Of a stretch of 46,378 nucleotides of DNA, positions 33,223 through 41,936 are shown piece by piece. A model generated the notes under the pieces. That model was given only the letters and a program-made list of their open reading frames with translations. It was not told the DNA's origin and searched no databases. The position numbers were made by a program, and so were the translations under genes. Within the stretch, counting starts at the first letter, position 1, and each line of letters begins with the position of its first letter. The DNA is from Phenylobacterium sp. (GTDB lineage Bacteria > Pseudomonadota > Alphaproteobacteria > Caulobacterales > Caulobacteraceae), in NCBI RefSeq assembly GCF_030651755.1, contig NZ_JAUSBZ010000097.1, positions 1-46,378 on the forward strand. The letters are read 5' to 3'.

Positions 33223-34602
33223 TTACACCCCGTCGCGAGGGACGGCGCGGACGCGCAGGCGCTCCATGGCGTCGATGGCGATGAGGGTGAAGGAGCGCAG
33301 GCCTTCCTCGGCGAAGACGTCCAGGGCCGCCTGCAGGGCGAGCGCCGCCGAGGCGCGTTCGCCGCGATCCTTGCCGGTGATATCCAGCCGAGCCTCATAG
33401 ATGCGCGCCAGATTGACCTGGGCCAGCGCCCAGCTGACCGGATCGACCCCGGCCCGGCGATGGGCCAGCTCGATCTTGAAGGCCGCTTCGGCGGCGTCGA
33501 GGACGGCGAGGTCGCCGGACAGTTCCGCCGAACGGGCCAGGCACAGGGCCCGCCCATTGGAGGCCTCAGCCCGCAGGGCCAGCGCCGGTGCGTCGGCCAG
33601 GACGAGACCGGCCCGCTCATAGCAGGTGACCGCCTGCTCGAAGGCCCGCTCGCCGGCGGTGGCCTCCCCCAGGATTTGAAGGGCCAGGCCGAGGGCCGCC
33701 TGCATCCGGGCCCAGTCCAGTGGACTGTGGTCGCGGGCCAGGTCCTCGACCACATCGGCCAGGCAGGTGACCGCTTCCAGGATTTGTTCAATATCGCCGC
33801 TGACCTCGCCCATCAGGGCCAGAATCTGGCCACGCAGGGCCGCGGCGCGGGCATGGGCCAGGGGCTCATAGGCGCCGTCGAGCCCTTCGGCCACATCGGC
33901 GGCCTCTTCCAGGGCCATTTGCAGCAGGTCCAGATCCTTCAGCCGCGCGCCCCAACCGGCCAGCATGTCGGCGCGCAGCGTTCGGGCCTCGGCGATCAAC
34001 AGGTGGGCGGCCGAGCAGCGGCGGGTGAGCGCCTGCAGGGCGGCGATGGGGGCGGAGAAGCGGGCGGCGGTGACCCGGGCGGCCTGGGCGTCCCCCAGGC
34101 TCATCCGGCGACGGCCTTCAATGAGGGCCAGACCCACCTCGGCCAGCGGCGCCGCCAGACCCCCGCGGGCGGCCTCGCGGGCCTCGCGGAAAGCGATCTC
34201 GGCGGCGGCGTTCAGTCCTTCCTCGCCGAACAGTTCTGCGCCGAGCAGGGCGCAGAAGGCCTGCTCGCAGCGGGCGCGGGCCCAGCCGTCGGGGCGACGC
34301 TCCCGGTCAAAGGCGGTGGCGGCGGCCTCGGCCTGGGCGGCGGCCTTGCGCAGGGTGGCGGCGTCGCCCGAGCGGCGGGCGACCTCGCGCCAGACAATGG
34401 CGGCCTCAAGCCGGCGCTGGGGCTTGTCCTTGGCGCTGATGCGGCCAGCGGCCACGTCAGCGGCCCGGCCCTCATTGCGCAGCAGGGAGAGGTCGAGGAG
34501 TTCGAGCAGGGCGGAGTCGCCCCCAGCCAGGCCGTCGCGCGCCGGACGCCAGCCGCCCTGGGCGCCAAAGATGCGTTTCAACTCCCGGCCGAACTCAAAC
34601 AT
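33223..34602 (-). CDS. TPR-like repeat protein, probably CtrA-controlled
   Basis: The 459-residue protein is soluble, starts MFEFGRELKRIFGA, and is built of Ala-rich helical pairs resembling TPR/SEL1 repeats over most of its length (for example LDLLQMALEEAADVAEGLDGAYEPLAHARAAALRGQILALMG and SPLDWARMQAALGLALQILGEATAGERAFEQAVTCYERAG). No enzyme motif is seen. ATG 34602 is preferred because GGAG lies eight bases upstream; ATG 34623 is the alternative. Two CtrA-type boxes lie 89-131 bases upstream. A scaffold role in a cell-cycle process is inferred only from that. Confidence 0.78.
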   Translation of the reverse strand: MFEFGRELKRIFGAQGGWRPARDGLAGGDSALLELLDLSLLRNEGRAADVAAGRISAKDKPQRRLEAAIVWREVARRSGDAATLRKAAAQAEAAATAFDRERRPDGWARARCEQAFCALLGAELFGEEGLNAAAEIAFREAREAARGGLAAPLAEVGLALIEGRRRMSLGDAQAARVTAARFSAPIAALQALTRRCSAAHLLIAEARTLRADMLAGWGARLKDLDLLQMALEEAADVAEGLDGAYEPLAHARAAALRGQILALMGEVSGDIEQILEAVTCLADVVEDLARDHSPLDWARMQAALGLALQILGEATAGERAFEQAVTCYERAGLVLADAPALALRAEASNGRALCLARSAELSGDLAVLDAAEAAFKIELAHRRAGVDPVSWALAQVNLARIYEARLDITGKDRGERASAALALQAALDVFAEEGLRSFTLIAIDAMERLRVRAVPRDGV

Positions 34603-34690
34603 GCCGTGGCGCTCCGTCGTCATCAGAGTCCCGCGGCGGGACGCCCCGCGCAGGTTCAGGTGAGACAGAGCAAAGCCGGAGCCGCGCCAA

Positions 34691-34706
34691 TTAACAAGTC
34701 ATTAAC
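34691..34706. promoter_or_regulatory. CtrA-type box TTAA-N7-TTAAC
   Basis: TTAA at 34691-34694, seven bases, then TTAAC at 34702-34706: an exact match to the Caulobacter CtrA consensus. It lies in the 179-to-200-base gap upstream of the TPR-like gene and behind rsuA, so it most likely serves the TPR-like gene on the minus strand. Confidence 0.65.
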
Positions 34707-34718
34707 TCTTGAACATGG

Positions 34719-34733
34719 TTAATGGAACCTTAC
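34719..34733. promoter_or_regulatory. Second CtrA-like box TTAA-N7-TTAC
   Basis: TTAA (34719-34722), seven bases, then TTAC (34730-34733): one mismatch from the consensus. It lies 12 bases from the exact box. Two boxes in tandem are common at CtrA-controlled promoters. Confidence 0.5.
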
Positions 34734-34802
34734 GGCCTTTAAGCAAAGCGGGTCGCAAATCCGAGACTTGCAGGCTGCTCACTCCGACCGGTGACCCTCG
34801 CT

Positions 34803-35537
34803 TCAGGCGAAGATCGCGCCCTGCTCCTCAGGCGACAGGATGCGCCAGGCGCCCGGCGCCAGGTCCTGCGGCAGAGAAAGCCCCCCGATCTGGTCCCGGT
34901 GCAGGGCCTCCACATGATTGCCGACGGCGGCGAACATGCGGCGCACCTGATGGTAACGGCCTTCGGTGATGGTCAGCCGGGCCTCGGTCTCAGACAGGGG
35001 CTCAAGGATCGCGGGCGCCAGGGGATCGGTCTCCGACTCCAGCATCAGGGTTCCCGAGGCGAAGAGCGCCGCCTCGTCGCCGCGGAGCGGCCGGGCGAGC
35101 CTGGCCACATAGCGCTTGGCCACGTGGCTGCGCGGGGCGATCACCCGGTGCAGCAGGGGGCCGTCGTCGGTGATCAGCAGGAGGCCGGTGGTGTCCAGGT
35201 CGAGGCGGCCAATGGTGGAGAGGCCCGGCATCCGCGCCCGCCAGCGCCGGGGCAACAGCTCATAGACGCTGCGGCCGGGTTCGCGATGAGAACAGACCAC
35301 GCCGAGCGGCTTGTGCATCAGCAGGGTCAGGGGTGCGGGCGGGTCCACCGGCGCGTCCTCGATGGTCATCCGTTCGGGCAGATCGGGGACCACCGGAATC
35401 TTCTGACCGCCATCCGTGAGCGCCGCCCCATCGAACACCACCGCGCCCTTGCGCAGCAGCCCCTGGACCTCGCGGCGCGATCCATAGCCCAGATTGGCCA
35501 GCAGCCGATCGAGCCGGGCCATCGGGACCTTGCTCAC
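34803..35537 (-). CDS. rsuA: 16S rRNA pseudouridine synthase (RsuA-like)
   Basis: The enzyme converts a uridine in ribosomal RNA to pseudouridine. The 244-residue protein has an N-terminal S4 RNA-binding domain (MARLDRLLANLGYGSRREVQGLLRKG) and the catalytic domain with GRLDLDTTGLLLITDDG carrying the nucleophile Asp113. KRYVARLARPL and EGRYHQVRRMFAAVGNHVEALHR are further RsuA/RluB-family segments. It starts at a GTG overlapping the rsmC stop as GTGA, or at ATG 35522 with AAGG upstream. Both modify 16S rRNA, so the pairing is coherent. RluB/RluE-type enzymes are the main alternative. Confidence 0.88.
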   Translation of the reverse strand: MSKVPMARLDRLLANLGYGSRREVQGLLRKGAVVFDGAALTDGGQKIPVVPDLPERMTIEDAPVDPPAPLTLLMHKPLGVVCSHREPGRSVYELLPRRWRARMPGLSTIGRLDLDTTGLLLITDDGPLLHRVIAPRSHVAKRYVARLARPLRGDEAALFASGTLMLESETDPLAPAILEPLSETEARLTITEGRYHQVRRMFAAVGNHVEALHRDQIGGLSLPQDLAPGAWRILSPEEQGAIFA

Positions 35538-36442
35538 CGGCGCGCCTCATAGAGCTTGTAGCCGCCCTCCTCAGCCAGCAGCTTGACCTTGGCCCCGAAG
35601 CTGTCAGCCAGCGGCCGCTCATAGGGCAGGTGGCGGTTGGCCACCATCAGCAGCTTGCCGCCGTGACGCAGGACGCCGGCGGCCTGGGCGATGAAAGCCG
35701 CGCCCAGGGCCCGGTCCTCGGCGCCGCCATCATGGAAGGGCGGGTTCATCACCACGAAGTCCAGGTCGCTCAGGGCCGGAACGCCCTGACGGATGTCGGC
35801 CCAGACCACCTGGGCCCGGGCATCGCTCACATTTCGCGTCGCGCACGCCACGGCGCGGCGATCGATATCGATAAGGGTCAGCCCGGTGACCGCCTGTGAC
35901 GCCAGCACCCCATGGGCCAAAAGGCCAAGACCGCAGCCGAAGTCGGCGCCGACGCCGGCCTGGGTCGGCAACCGGCTGAGCAGCAGGGCGGTGCCAGGAT
36001 CGATCCGGTCCCAGCTGAAGATCCCGGGCTGGGTCCAGAGGCCCAGCTCCGGCGACAGGCGCGGGGCGCCGGCGGCCAGGGCCTCAGACAGGTCCAGCTC
36101 AGCGGGGCGGACGACCACGCAGATGCGGTGATGGCGCCGGGCGTCCTCGGCCACCTCAAGCCCGAAGGCCTTGAGCTCCTTGCCCAGACGCGAGCCGCCC
36201 TTGGCCTTGGGCGCGAGCGCCCTCATGGTTCCGCCGACCTTCAGGGCGCGCAGGCCCTGGGCCAGGACATAGCGCCGCTCCACCGTGCCTGGCGGCGCGA
36301 GGATGGTGAGCGCGTCCAGGCTCTGGTCGGGCTGGTCGTCGAGGGCCTCTGACCCGGGGATCAGGGGCGAGAACTGCGCCGCGTCTGGTCCGGGCTCGGC
36401 CAACTCCCGGGGCGGCAGGCCGTAGAGACCCTCCTGCGACAT
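35534..36442 (-). CDS. rsmC: 16S rRNA methyltransferase, RsmC-like
   Basis: The 302-residue protein uses S-adenosylmethionine to methylate a guanine of 16S rRNA. The active half has motif I DFGCGLGLLAHG (167 on), the acidic IDIDRRAVACATRN and the catalytic NPPFHDGG (233 on), as in RsmC/RlmG. The N-terminal half (1-140) is the degenerate copy typical of RsmC, with LAPPGTVERRYVLAQG. It starts three bases after prfC and overlaps rsuA, so the three lie in one transcript concerned with ribosome function. Confidence 0.88.
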   Translation of the reverse strand: MSQEGLYGLPPRELAEPGPDAAQFSPLIPGSEALDDQPDQSLDALTILAPPGTVERRYVLAQGLRALKVGGTMRALAPKAKGGSRLGKELKAFGLEVAEDARRHHRICVVVRPAELDLSEALAAGAPRLSPELGLWTQPGIFSWDRIDPGTALLLSRLPTQAGVGADFGCGLGLLAHGVLASQAVTGLTLIDIDRRAVACATRNVSDARAQVVWADIRQGVPALSDLDFVVMNPPFHDGGAEDRALGAAFIAQAAGVLRHGGKLLMVANRHLPYERPLADSFGAKVKLLAEEGGYKLYEARR

Positions 36443-36445
36443 GGC

Positions 36446-38041
36446 TCAGGCCCGTTCCTTGGAGCGCTCGAAGCGCACCTTGGGGTAACGCTCGGCCACA
36501 TAGCCGATCTCCCAGGTGGACTTGGCGAGGAAGACGGGCTGTTCGTCGATGTCGCTGGCCATGGCCCCGCGATGCTTGCCGGCGAAGTCCTCCACATCGA
36601 CCTTTTCGCCACCGAGCCAGCGGGCCTCCGCATAGGGGGCGGGCTCGAAGGTCACCTCCAGCTGGTATTCATTAGCCAGGCGGTCGGCCATCACCTCGAA
36701 CTGCAGCTGACCGACGGCGCCGACGATGAAGTCGGCCCCGATATTGGGGCGGAACAGCTGGGTGACGCCCTCCTCGGCCAGGCCCTCCAGGGCCTTCTTC
36801 AGGTGCTTGGCCTTGAGCGGATCCTTGACCCGCACCCGCTGGAGGATTTCCGGGGCGAAGTTGGGCAGGCCAGCAAACCGAAGGCTCCCGGTCTCCGACA
36901 GGCTGTCGCCCACCCGCAGCACCCCGTGGTTGGGAATGCCGATGACGTCGCCGGCGAAGGCTTCTTCCGCCAGCTCCCGGTCCGAGGCGAAGAACATGAT
37001 CGGCGAGTTCACCGACAGCTGCCGGCCGGTGTTCTGAACTTTAAGCTTCATGCCGCGGGTGAACCGCCCGGAGGTGAGGCGCAGGAAGGCCACGCGGTCG
37101 CGGTGATTGGGGTCCATGTTCGCCTGAATCTTGAAGACGAAACCGGAAACCTCCCGGTCGCCTGGCGCCACATGGGTCGCCTCGCCCCCCTTATGCGCCG
37201 CCACGGCCTTGGGCGGCGGGGCGTAGGCGCCCAGGCCCTCCAGCAGCTCGGCGACCCCGAACTTGCGCAGGGCCGAGCCGAAAAAGACCGGCGTCATGTG
37301 CCCTTCCAGGAAGGATTGCGGGTCGAAGGGCTTGGACGCCTCCTGCACCAGCATCGAGCCCTCCTCCACCTCGGCCTGCTCCTCCGGGTCGAGATAGGAG
37401 ACCACGGCGTTGGACTTGAACGCGATGGGATCGGGATGGCCGTCGTCATCGGCGGTCTTCTTGGCGAACGGCAGGAAGCGATTGCGGCGCAGGTCGACCA
37501 TGCCCTTGAACCGCCCGCCCGAGCCCGCCGGCCAGTAGAGCGGCGCAGGGTCCAGGGCCAGCTTGGTGGAGATCTCGTCCAGCAGCTCGAAGGGGTCCTG
37601 CGCCTCCCGGTCCATCTTGTTGATAAAGGTGACGATGGGAATGTCCCGCAGACGGCAGACCTCGAACAGCTTCAGCGTCTGTGGCTCGATGCCCTTGGCG
37701 GCGTCCAGCACCATGACCGCGGCGTCGGCGGCCGTCAGGGTGCGGTAGGTGTCTTCGGAGAAGTCCTCGTGACCCGGCGTGTCCAGCAGATTGAACATCA
37801 GACCATCGTGGTCGAAGGTCATGACGCTGGCCGAGACGGAGATGCCCCGCTCGCGCTCGATCTTCATCCAGTCCGATCGGGTGCGGCGGTTCTCGCCCCG
37901 GGCGCGGACCTGGCCCGCCGCGCGGATCGCCCCGCCGGCCAGCAGCAGGTTTTCCGTCAGCGTGGTCTTGCCGGCGTCGGGGTGGGAGATGATCGCGAAG
38001 GTGCGGCGGCGCGCGGCCTGGGCGGCGGGAGATTGAGTCAT
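36446..38041 (-). CDS. prfC: Peptide chain release factor 3
   Basis: RF3 is a GTPase that removes RF1/RF2 from ribosomes after termination. The 531-residue length is normal. G1 is SHPDAGKTTLTE (19 on), followed by the RF3 hallmark ENRRTRSDWMKIERERGISV. G3 is LDTPGHEDFSEDTYRTL and G4 is NKMDREAQDP. Domain III has RLANEYQLEVTFEPAPYAEARWL near the C-terminus. It starts with ATG 38041 and is followed by rsmC after three bases. It lies 72 bases after the small gene at 38113-38493. Confidence 0.96.
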   Translation of the reverse strand: MTQSPAAQAARRRTFAIISHPDAGKTTLTENLLLAGGAIRAAGQVRARGENRRTRSDWMKIERERGISVSASVMTFDHDGLMFNLLDTPGHEDFSEDTYRTLTAADAAVMVLDAAKGIEPQTLKLFEVCRLRDIPIVTFINKMDREAQDPFELLDEISTKLALDPAPLYWPAGSGGRFKGMVDLRRNRFLPFAKKTADDDGHPDPIAFKSNAVVSYLDPEEQAEVEEGSMLVQEASKPFDPQSFLEGHMTPVFFGSALRKFGVAELLEGLGAYAPPPKAVAAHKGGEATHVAPGDREVSGFVFKIQANMDPNHRDRVAFLRLTSGRFTRGMKLKVQNTGRQLSVNSPIMFFASDRELAEEAFAGDVIGIPNHGVLRVGDSLSETGSLRFAGLPNFAPEILQRVRVKDPLKAKHLKKALEGLAEEGVTQLFRPNIGADFIVGAVGQLQFEVMADRLANEYQLEVTFEPAPYAEARWLGGEKVDVEDFAGKHRGAMASDIDEQPVFLAKSTWEIGYVAERYPKVRFERSKERA

Positions 38042-38106
38042 GGGCGCGGGTTAGCGCGCGCGGCCCTCGGACGCAAACGGCGCGACGAACGCCGCTCGCG
38101 CTGAAA

Positions 38107-38120
38107 CGGCCTTCAGGCCG
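38107..38120 (-). terminator. Hairpin at the stop codon of the small gene upstream of prfC
   Basis: CGGCCT and AGGCCG are complementary and flank the centre of a stem that contains the TGA stop codon. On the transcribed strand TTTC follows. It may weakly separate the small gene from prfC. Confidence 0.35.
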
Positions 38121-38493
38121 CCAGCCGGCGCCAGACCTGACGGTCGCAGGTCAGGGTGTCGAGATCGCCCTCGTCCTGGCGGGTCTTGAGGTCCTCCAGG
38201 GCCGCCTGGCCAAGCTCGGCGAAGCGGATGGTCACCTCCTGGGGGTCGGCGTCGAAACCCGGGACCACGAACAGGGCGCCCGTGATAGAGGGCGCCTTGG
38301 CCTGGATCAGCGACGCCAGACGCATGGCCCGGTTCGGGCGCTCGATGTGCAGCAGCGGCGTCTCGGCATAGAGTTCCTGGCCCATGCGCATGATCGACGG
38401 GAAGGACAGCGCCCGAAAGCGGTCGGCCGTCAGGCGCGGCGTCAGCTTCATCTCGGCGAGGTCGAGAACCACGTCGTTCATGAGGAAGAGCAT
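38113..38493 (-). CDS. Conserved hypothetical protein
   Basis: The product is 126 residues from ATG 38493 (MLFLMNDVVLDLAEMKLTPRL); an upstream start at 38529 adds 12 residues. It is soluble, helical and without cysteine clusters. LTADRFRALSFPSIMRMGQELYAETPLLHIERPNRAMRLASLIQAKAP looks like the core. It resembles short proteins I recall from Caulobacterales, without a known role. It lies between the DUF1491 gene (63-100 bases upstream, holding an imperfect inverted repeat at 38541-38569) and prfC. Confidence 0.72.
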   Translation of the reverse strand: MLFLMNDVVLDLAEMKLTPRLTADRFRALSFPSIMRMGQELYAETPLLHIERPNRAMRLASLIQAKAPSITGALFVVPGFDADPQEVTIRFAELGQAALEDLKTRQDEGDLDTLTCDRQVWRRLAA

Positions 38494-38592
38494 TGCGCCA
38501 TACGCCTTTACTGCCGGGGGAAGACGCATCCTGCCCCAGGCCGGCTTTCGGTTACGTGGACGAAACCGGTTAACGAGGCGGCAAGCTTGGGA

Positions 38593-38925
38593 TCAGGCGT
38601 CCTCTACGGGCTCGGTGAGGAAGTGACGGCCCTGCTTGTCCTCCACCTCGACGACCCAGATGTCGGGGTCGATGCGGGCGGCGCGGGCGACATAGGCGTC
38701 CACCTCCGGCTCCTCGGTGGCCATGGTCGGGCGCATCCAGATCCGCTCGCCATCGCCCCGGGTGGCCTCGGCATAGAGCCGCACGGTCTTGTCCGACAGG
38801 TTGACCGCCTTGACCAGGACCGCGCCGGCCCGGGCGTCACCCTTGCGGGCGACGACGCCGAACCCGCCGGAAAGCTCGGCCCGGCGGATCAGGGCCGCGG
38901 CCCAGACATCTGTCGACAGGATCAT
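38593..38925 (-). CDS. DUF1491 family protein
   Basis: The product is 110 residues, from ATG 38925 with GGGAGG seven bases upstream. The opening LSTDVWAAALIRRAELSGGFGVVARKGDARAGAVLVKAV is characteristic of DUF1491, a small family in alphaproteobacteria. The rest has GERIWMRPTMATEEPEVDAYVARAARIDPDIWVVEVEDKQGRHF. It is soluble and its function is unknown. It is the first gene of the minus-strand run ending at 32101. Confidence 0.85.
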   Translation of the reverse strand: MILSTDVWAAALIRRAELSGGFGVVARKGDARAGAVLVKAVNLSDKTVRLYAEATRGDGERIWMRPTMATEEPEVDAYVARAARIDPDIWVVEVEDKQGRHFLTEPVEDA

Positions 38926-39102
38926 GCCCGCGCCTCCCTTTTGCGCGCCTTGCATAGGGCATGGCTGCGGGACCCTCGCAAGCCGCCCGCTGGGTCGAAC
39001 GCCGCGGCGGGAAAGAAAAACAGCGCCGCTAACCGAACGACAACCGCTCGTCCCCCAAGATGGATCACCGGCCGCAGAGCCGCAAAGAAACGAGATGGAC
39101 GC

Positions 39103-40005
39103 ATGACGATCCAGCGCGACAAGGCGCGACGTCGGGTGTCTCGATGGATGGGGACGATGGCGGCGGCGGGGGTGCTCGCAACGCCACTGACGGCGGTCGC
39201 GGGGCCGCTGGACCTCTATGTCGAGCGCACCGCCATGGCCGCCGCCGACCAGCGGTGCGGCTTCTTCGACTCCGGTTTGCGCGCCGCCCTGGAAGCGGGC
39301 CGCATCCAGACCCGCAACGCCGCCCTGCGCAGCGGCGCCACGGCTGATGATCTCTCACGGGCCGACGCCCGGGCGCGGGCCTCGGCCAGGACCGTCATCT
39401 GTGACTCTGAGGCGGTCTCCGCCGCCGCCGCCCATGTCCGCAGCGCCTTTGACGGCTTCGCCAAGCTGCGGCAGATCACCTATCCCGGCGAGACCGCCGA
39501 CTGGCGCGCCGACCGCACCTCCAGCGCGCAGATCCATCGCTGGCGCCTGGCCCAACAGACGGACTTCGCCGGCGGCCAGATGGTCTTTGGCCTGGCCGGA
39601 CGCGACACGCGCCCCGTCCTGCTGGCCCTGGCCAGCTTCGCCGATGGCCGGACGCCCTATGCCGCCCGGCTGATCATGCGGGATGAAACCCGGGCCGCGC
39701 GCCCCTATCTCGATCTGCGGGGCGATCTCGATCTCGCCCGCCGGATGCCGCCAGCCGGAGCCCTTCGGACCTATTCCGCCGAGGCCCGCAGCAAGGCCGG
39801 CCTGGACCTTCGCCCCGAAGCCATGGGCGCCGGCTGGGCGTTCCGGTTTCCGACAGAAGCCGCCGTCCGACTGACCGCCCTCGATCCCCGGGAGGCTGTG
39901 GCGGTAGAGTTTCTGTTCTCGCAAGGCCCGGCCGTGCGCCGGGTCTATGTGGAGGTGGGCGACTTCGCCGTCGGCCACGCCTTCCTGGCGATGGCGTCGC
40001 GCTAG
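39103..40005 (+). CDS. Exported hypothetical protein
   Basis: The 300-residue product has a signal peptide (about 1-33: RRRVSRWMGTMAAAGVLATPLTAVAG). The mature part has LYVERTAMAAADQRCGFFDSGLRAALEAG and a second Cys in SARTVICDSEAVS, so one disulfide is possible (about residues 51 and 106). A second half of mixed strands and helices (WRADRTSSAQIHRWRLAQ, YVEVGDFAVGHAFLAMA) follows. I do not recognise the family. It starts at ATG 39103 and converges with the DivJ-like gene across 15 bases. Confidence 0.75.
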   Translation: MTIQRDKARRRVSRWMGTMAAAGVLATPLTAVAGPLDLYVERTAMAAADQRCGFFDSGLRAALEAGRIQTRNAALRSGATADDLSRADARARASARTVICDSEAVSAAAAHVRSAFDGFAKLRQITYPGETADWRADRTSSAQIHRWRLAQQTDFAGGQMVFGLAGRDTRPVLLALASFADGRTPYAARLIMRDETRAARPYLDLRGDLDLARRMPPAGALRTYSAEARSKAGLDLRPEAMGAGWAFRFPTEAAVRLTALDPREAVAVEFLFSQGPAVRRVYVEVGDFAVGHAFLAMASR

Positions 40006-40020
40006 CGCTCTAGAGGCGGA

Positions 40021-41682
40021 TCACAGGACGGGCGCCGCGGCCGGCTCGGGGTGCGGGGCCTCGGCGTCCTCAGATTGCACATAAGGCGGCAGCAGCACCG
40101 GCATCCGCACGGTGACGGTGGTGCCCTCGCCCACAGCGCTTTCCAGGATCATTTCGCCCCCGTGCAGCTCGGCGAAGCTGCGGACCAGGGACAGGCCAAG
40201 GCCGGTGCCCGCCGCGCGGCGCTCGGCGTCACCGGCCTGCTCATAGGGACGTCCCACCCGGGCGAGATCCTCGGGGCTCATGCCCATGCCGGTGTCGGCC
40301 ACCACCAGCTCCATCATGCCGCCGACCGCCTGCAGACCCACCGTCACCGCCCCATTGCGCGGGGTGAATTTCAGCGCGTTGGAGATCAGGTTCAGAGCGA
40401 TCTGCTTGAGCGCCCGGCGATCGGCGTCGATCTCCAGGGGCTCCCGGGGCAGGACCCCGCGGAGTTGAACGCCGGCCCGGTCGGCCTGGCCACGCATCAG
40501 GCGAAGGACCGCATTGACCGCCTCGCGGCCATCGAAGGCCTCGCGGCTCAGTTCGTAGCGTTCGGCCTCGATCTTGGACATGTCCAGGACGTCATTGATC
40601 AGGTCCAGCAGATGACGGCCGGACTCGTGGATCAGCTCGGCATATTCACCGTAACGGTCGGGCAAGGGGCCGAACAGACGCGAGCGCATGATGTCGGAAA
40701 AGCCCATGATGGCGTTCAGCGGCGTTCTCAGCTCGTGGCTCATATTGGCCAGGAAGCGGGACTTGCCGGTGTTCTGGGCCTCGGCCTCCCCGCGGGCGGC
40801 CTCCAACTCAGCCTCCTGGTCGCGTCGCGCGCGACCATCGAACAGAATGGCCGCCAGCCGCAGGGAGCGGCCCCGGCGCAGGCGCACCTCCAGCCATCCC
40901 TCCGGATCGGCGGCCGGTGCGAAGCCCAGTTCCACCTGACCATCTCGCAGGGCCACCTGAAAGGCGCGGGCGAGATCATGGCGGCCCTGGGGCTGGGCGA
41001 GGTCGAAGAAGGACCGCCCCGCCAGATCGGGGCCGGCCAGCGGCCGCCCATAGGCGCCCGCGATCCGCCCGTCCGGCAATATGTCGAGCAGCTGGGCGGG
41101 TTGATCTCCCACCAGCCGATGCAGCCGGCTAAGCACGCCGCCCCGGACCCGGTCGCGACGCTCCAACCGACGGAGCAGGCTGACCAGGCCGAGCGCCAAC
41201 CCGCCGACGGCCGTGACCATGGCCACGGCCCCCAGCAGGGCGGCCTGTGGGTCGGTCATCGGGGAGGCCGCCGCCAGCAGGCTGACCAACAGGCCCAGGC
41301 CAAGCAGGGCCAGGGCCGCAGCGCCCGCCAAGGCCATCTGGCGGGTTCGGCCCTCCATGGCGGTGGCCGCCAGCGGGGCGAGGCACCAGGCGCCCATTGG
41401 CCCCAGGGCGCCGCCGCTGAGCAGCATCGCCATCCCCGGGCCAAGCACCCAGGCCGCCAGACGCAGTCTTTCATGGGCGCGTCGCTGGGCGACCGAGTGG
41501 CCCAGATCGACGAGGGCCGCCACGCTGCCGAGCATCAGGGCGATGACCGCCGTCGCCGCCCCTTGTCCGCCGGTCGCCAGCAGGTAGGCGCCGCCCCCCG
41601 CCGTGAGCGCCAGCCATCCTGCGCTCCACCAGAAGGCCTCCGGCGACGGAGCGTCCGGCAGGATGTCAGGTCGGGGGTCCAT
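40021..41682 (-). CDS. divJ: DivJ-like membrane sensor histidine kinase
   Basis: The 553-residue protein has about six membrane helices in its first 170 residues, a PAS-like segment (about 190-285) and a coiled coil. The HisKA motif is RFLANMSHELRTPLNAIMGFSDIMRSRLFGPL with His316, close to DivJ and PleC of Caulobacter. The ATPase part has NLISNALKFTP, DTGMGMSPEDLARVGRPYEQ and GTGLGLSLVRSFAELHGGEM. In Caulobacter DivJ phosphorylates DivK and PleD at the stalked pole. The size and helix-rich N-terminus fit DivJ (597 residues in Caulobacter from memory). The start is uncertain: ATG 41682 or GTG 41712. Confidence 0.72.
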   Translation of the reverse strand: MDPRPDILPDAPSPEAFWWSAGWLALTAGGGAYLLATGGQGAATAVIALMLGSVAALVDLGHSVAQRRAHERLRLAAWVLGPGMAMLLSGGALGPMGAWCLAPLAATAMEGRTRQMALAGAAALALLGLGLLVSLLAAASPMTDPQAALLGAVAMVTAVGGLALGLVSLLRRLERRDRVRGGVLSRLHRLVGDQPAQLLDILPDGRIAGAYGRPLAGPDLAGRSFFDLAQPQGRHDLARAFQVALRDGQVELGFAPAADPEGWLEVRLRRGRSLRLAAILFDGRARRDQEAELEAARGEAEAQNTGKSRFLANMSHELRTPLNAIMGFSDIMRSRLFGPLPDRYGEYAELIHESGRHLLDLINDVLDMSKIEAERYELSREAFDGREAVNAVLRLMRGQADRAGVQLRGVLPREPLEIDADRRALKQIALNLISNALKFTPRNGAVTVGLQAVGGMMELVVADTGMGMSPEDLARVGRPYEQAGDAERRAAGTGLGLSLVRSFAELHGGEMILESAVGEGTTVTVRMPVLLPPYVQSEDAEAPHPEPAAAPVL

Positions 41683-41873
41683 GGTGGCGGTGGGTCGCAG
41701 TCTTAGTCTCACGTCACGGAGGGGCCGGGCGGCCTTGCTGAGGCGGAATCGCTGAGAATGAACGCCTGACTGTAGCCCTCGCTCCCGCCCCTAGCGAGCC
41801 CGCTCGCCCCCTGGGCGATGGGCATGGGGTCGCAGCCCGCCCAATACGAGGCCGAGGGAGGCGATCAGAGGAC

Positions 41874-41888
41874 ACGAAACCTTTTCGT
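41874..41888. promoter_or_regulatory. ACGAAA-N3-TTTCGT inverted repeat between divergent kinases
   Basis: ACGAAA (41874-41879) and TTTCGT (41883-41888) are exact complements three bases apart. They lie about 50-63 bases before the PleC-like gene and about 190 before the DivJ-like gene. A hairpin GCGAG-CCCG-CTCGC also occurs at 41794-41807. An operator is possible; no known consensus fits. Confidence 0.35.
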
Positions 41889-41936
41889 AAGCCCGCAGCC
41901 CCAGTCTGGAGATCAGTGTTTTTGTGAGCCCATCCC

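Noticed and set aside
40051..41706. A 551-codon open frame on the plus strand opposite the DivJ-like kinase
   Set aside because: It is a shadow of the kinase, with unlikely composition (His/Gln/Gly-rich) and no recognisable domain.
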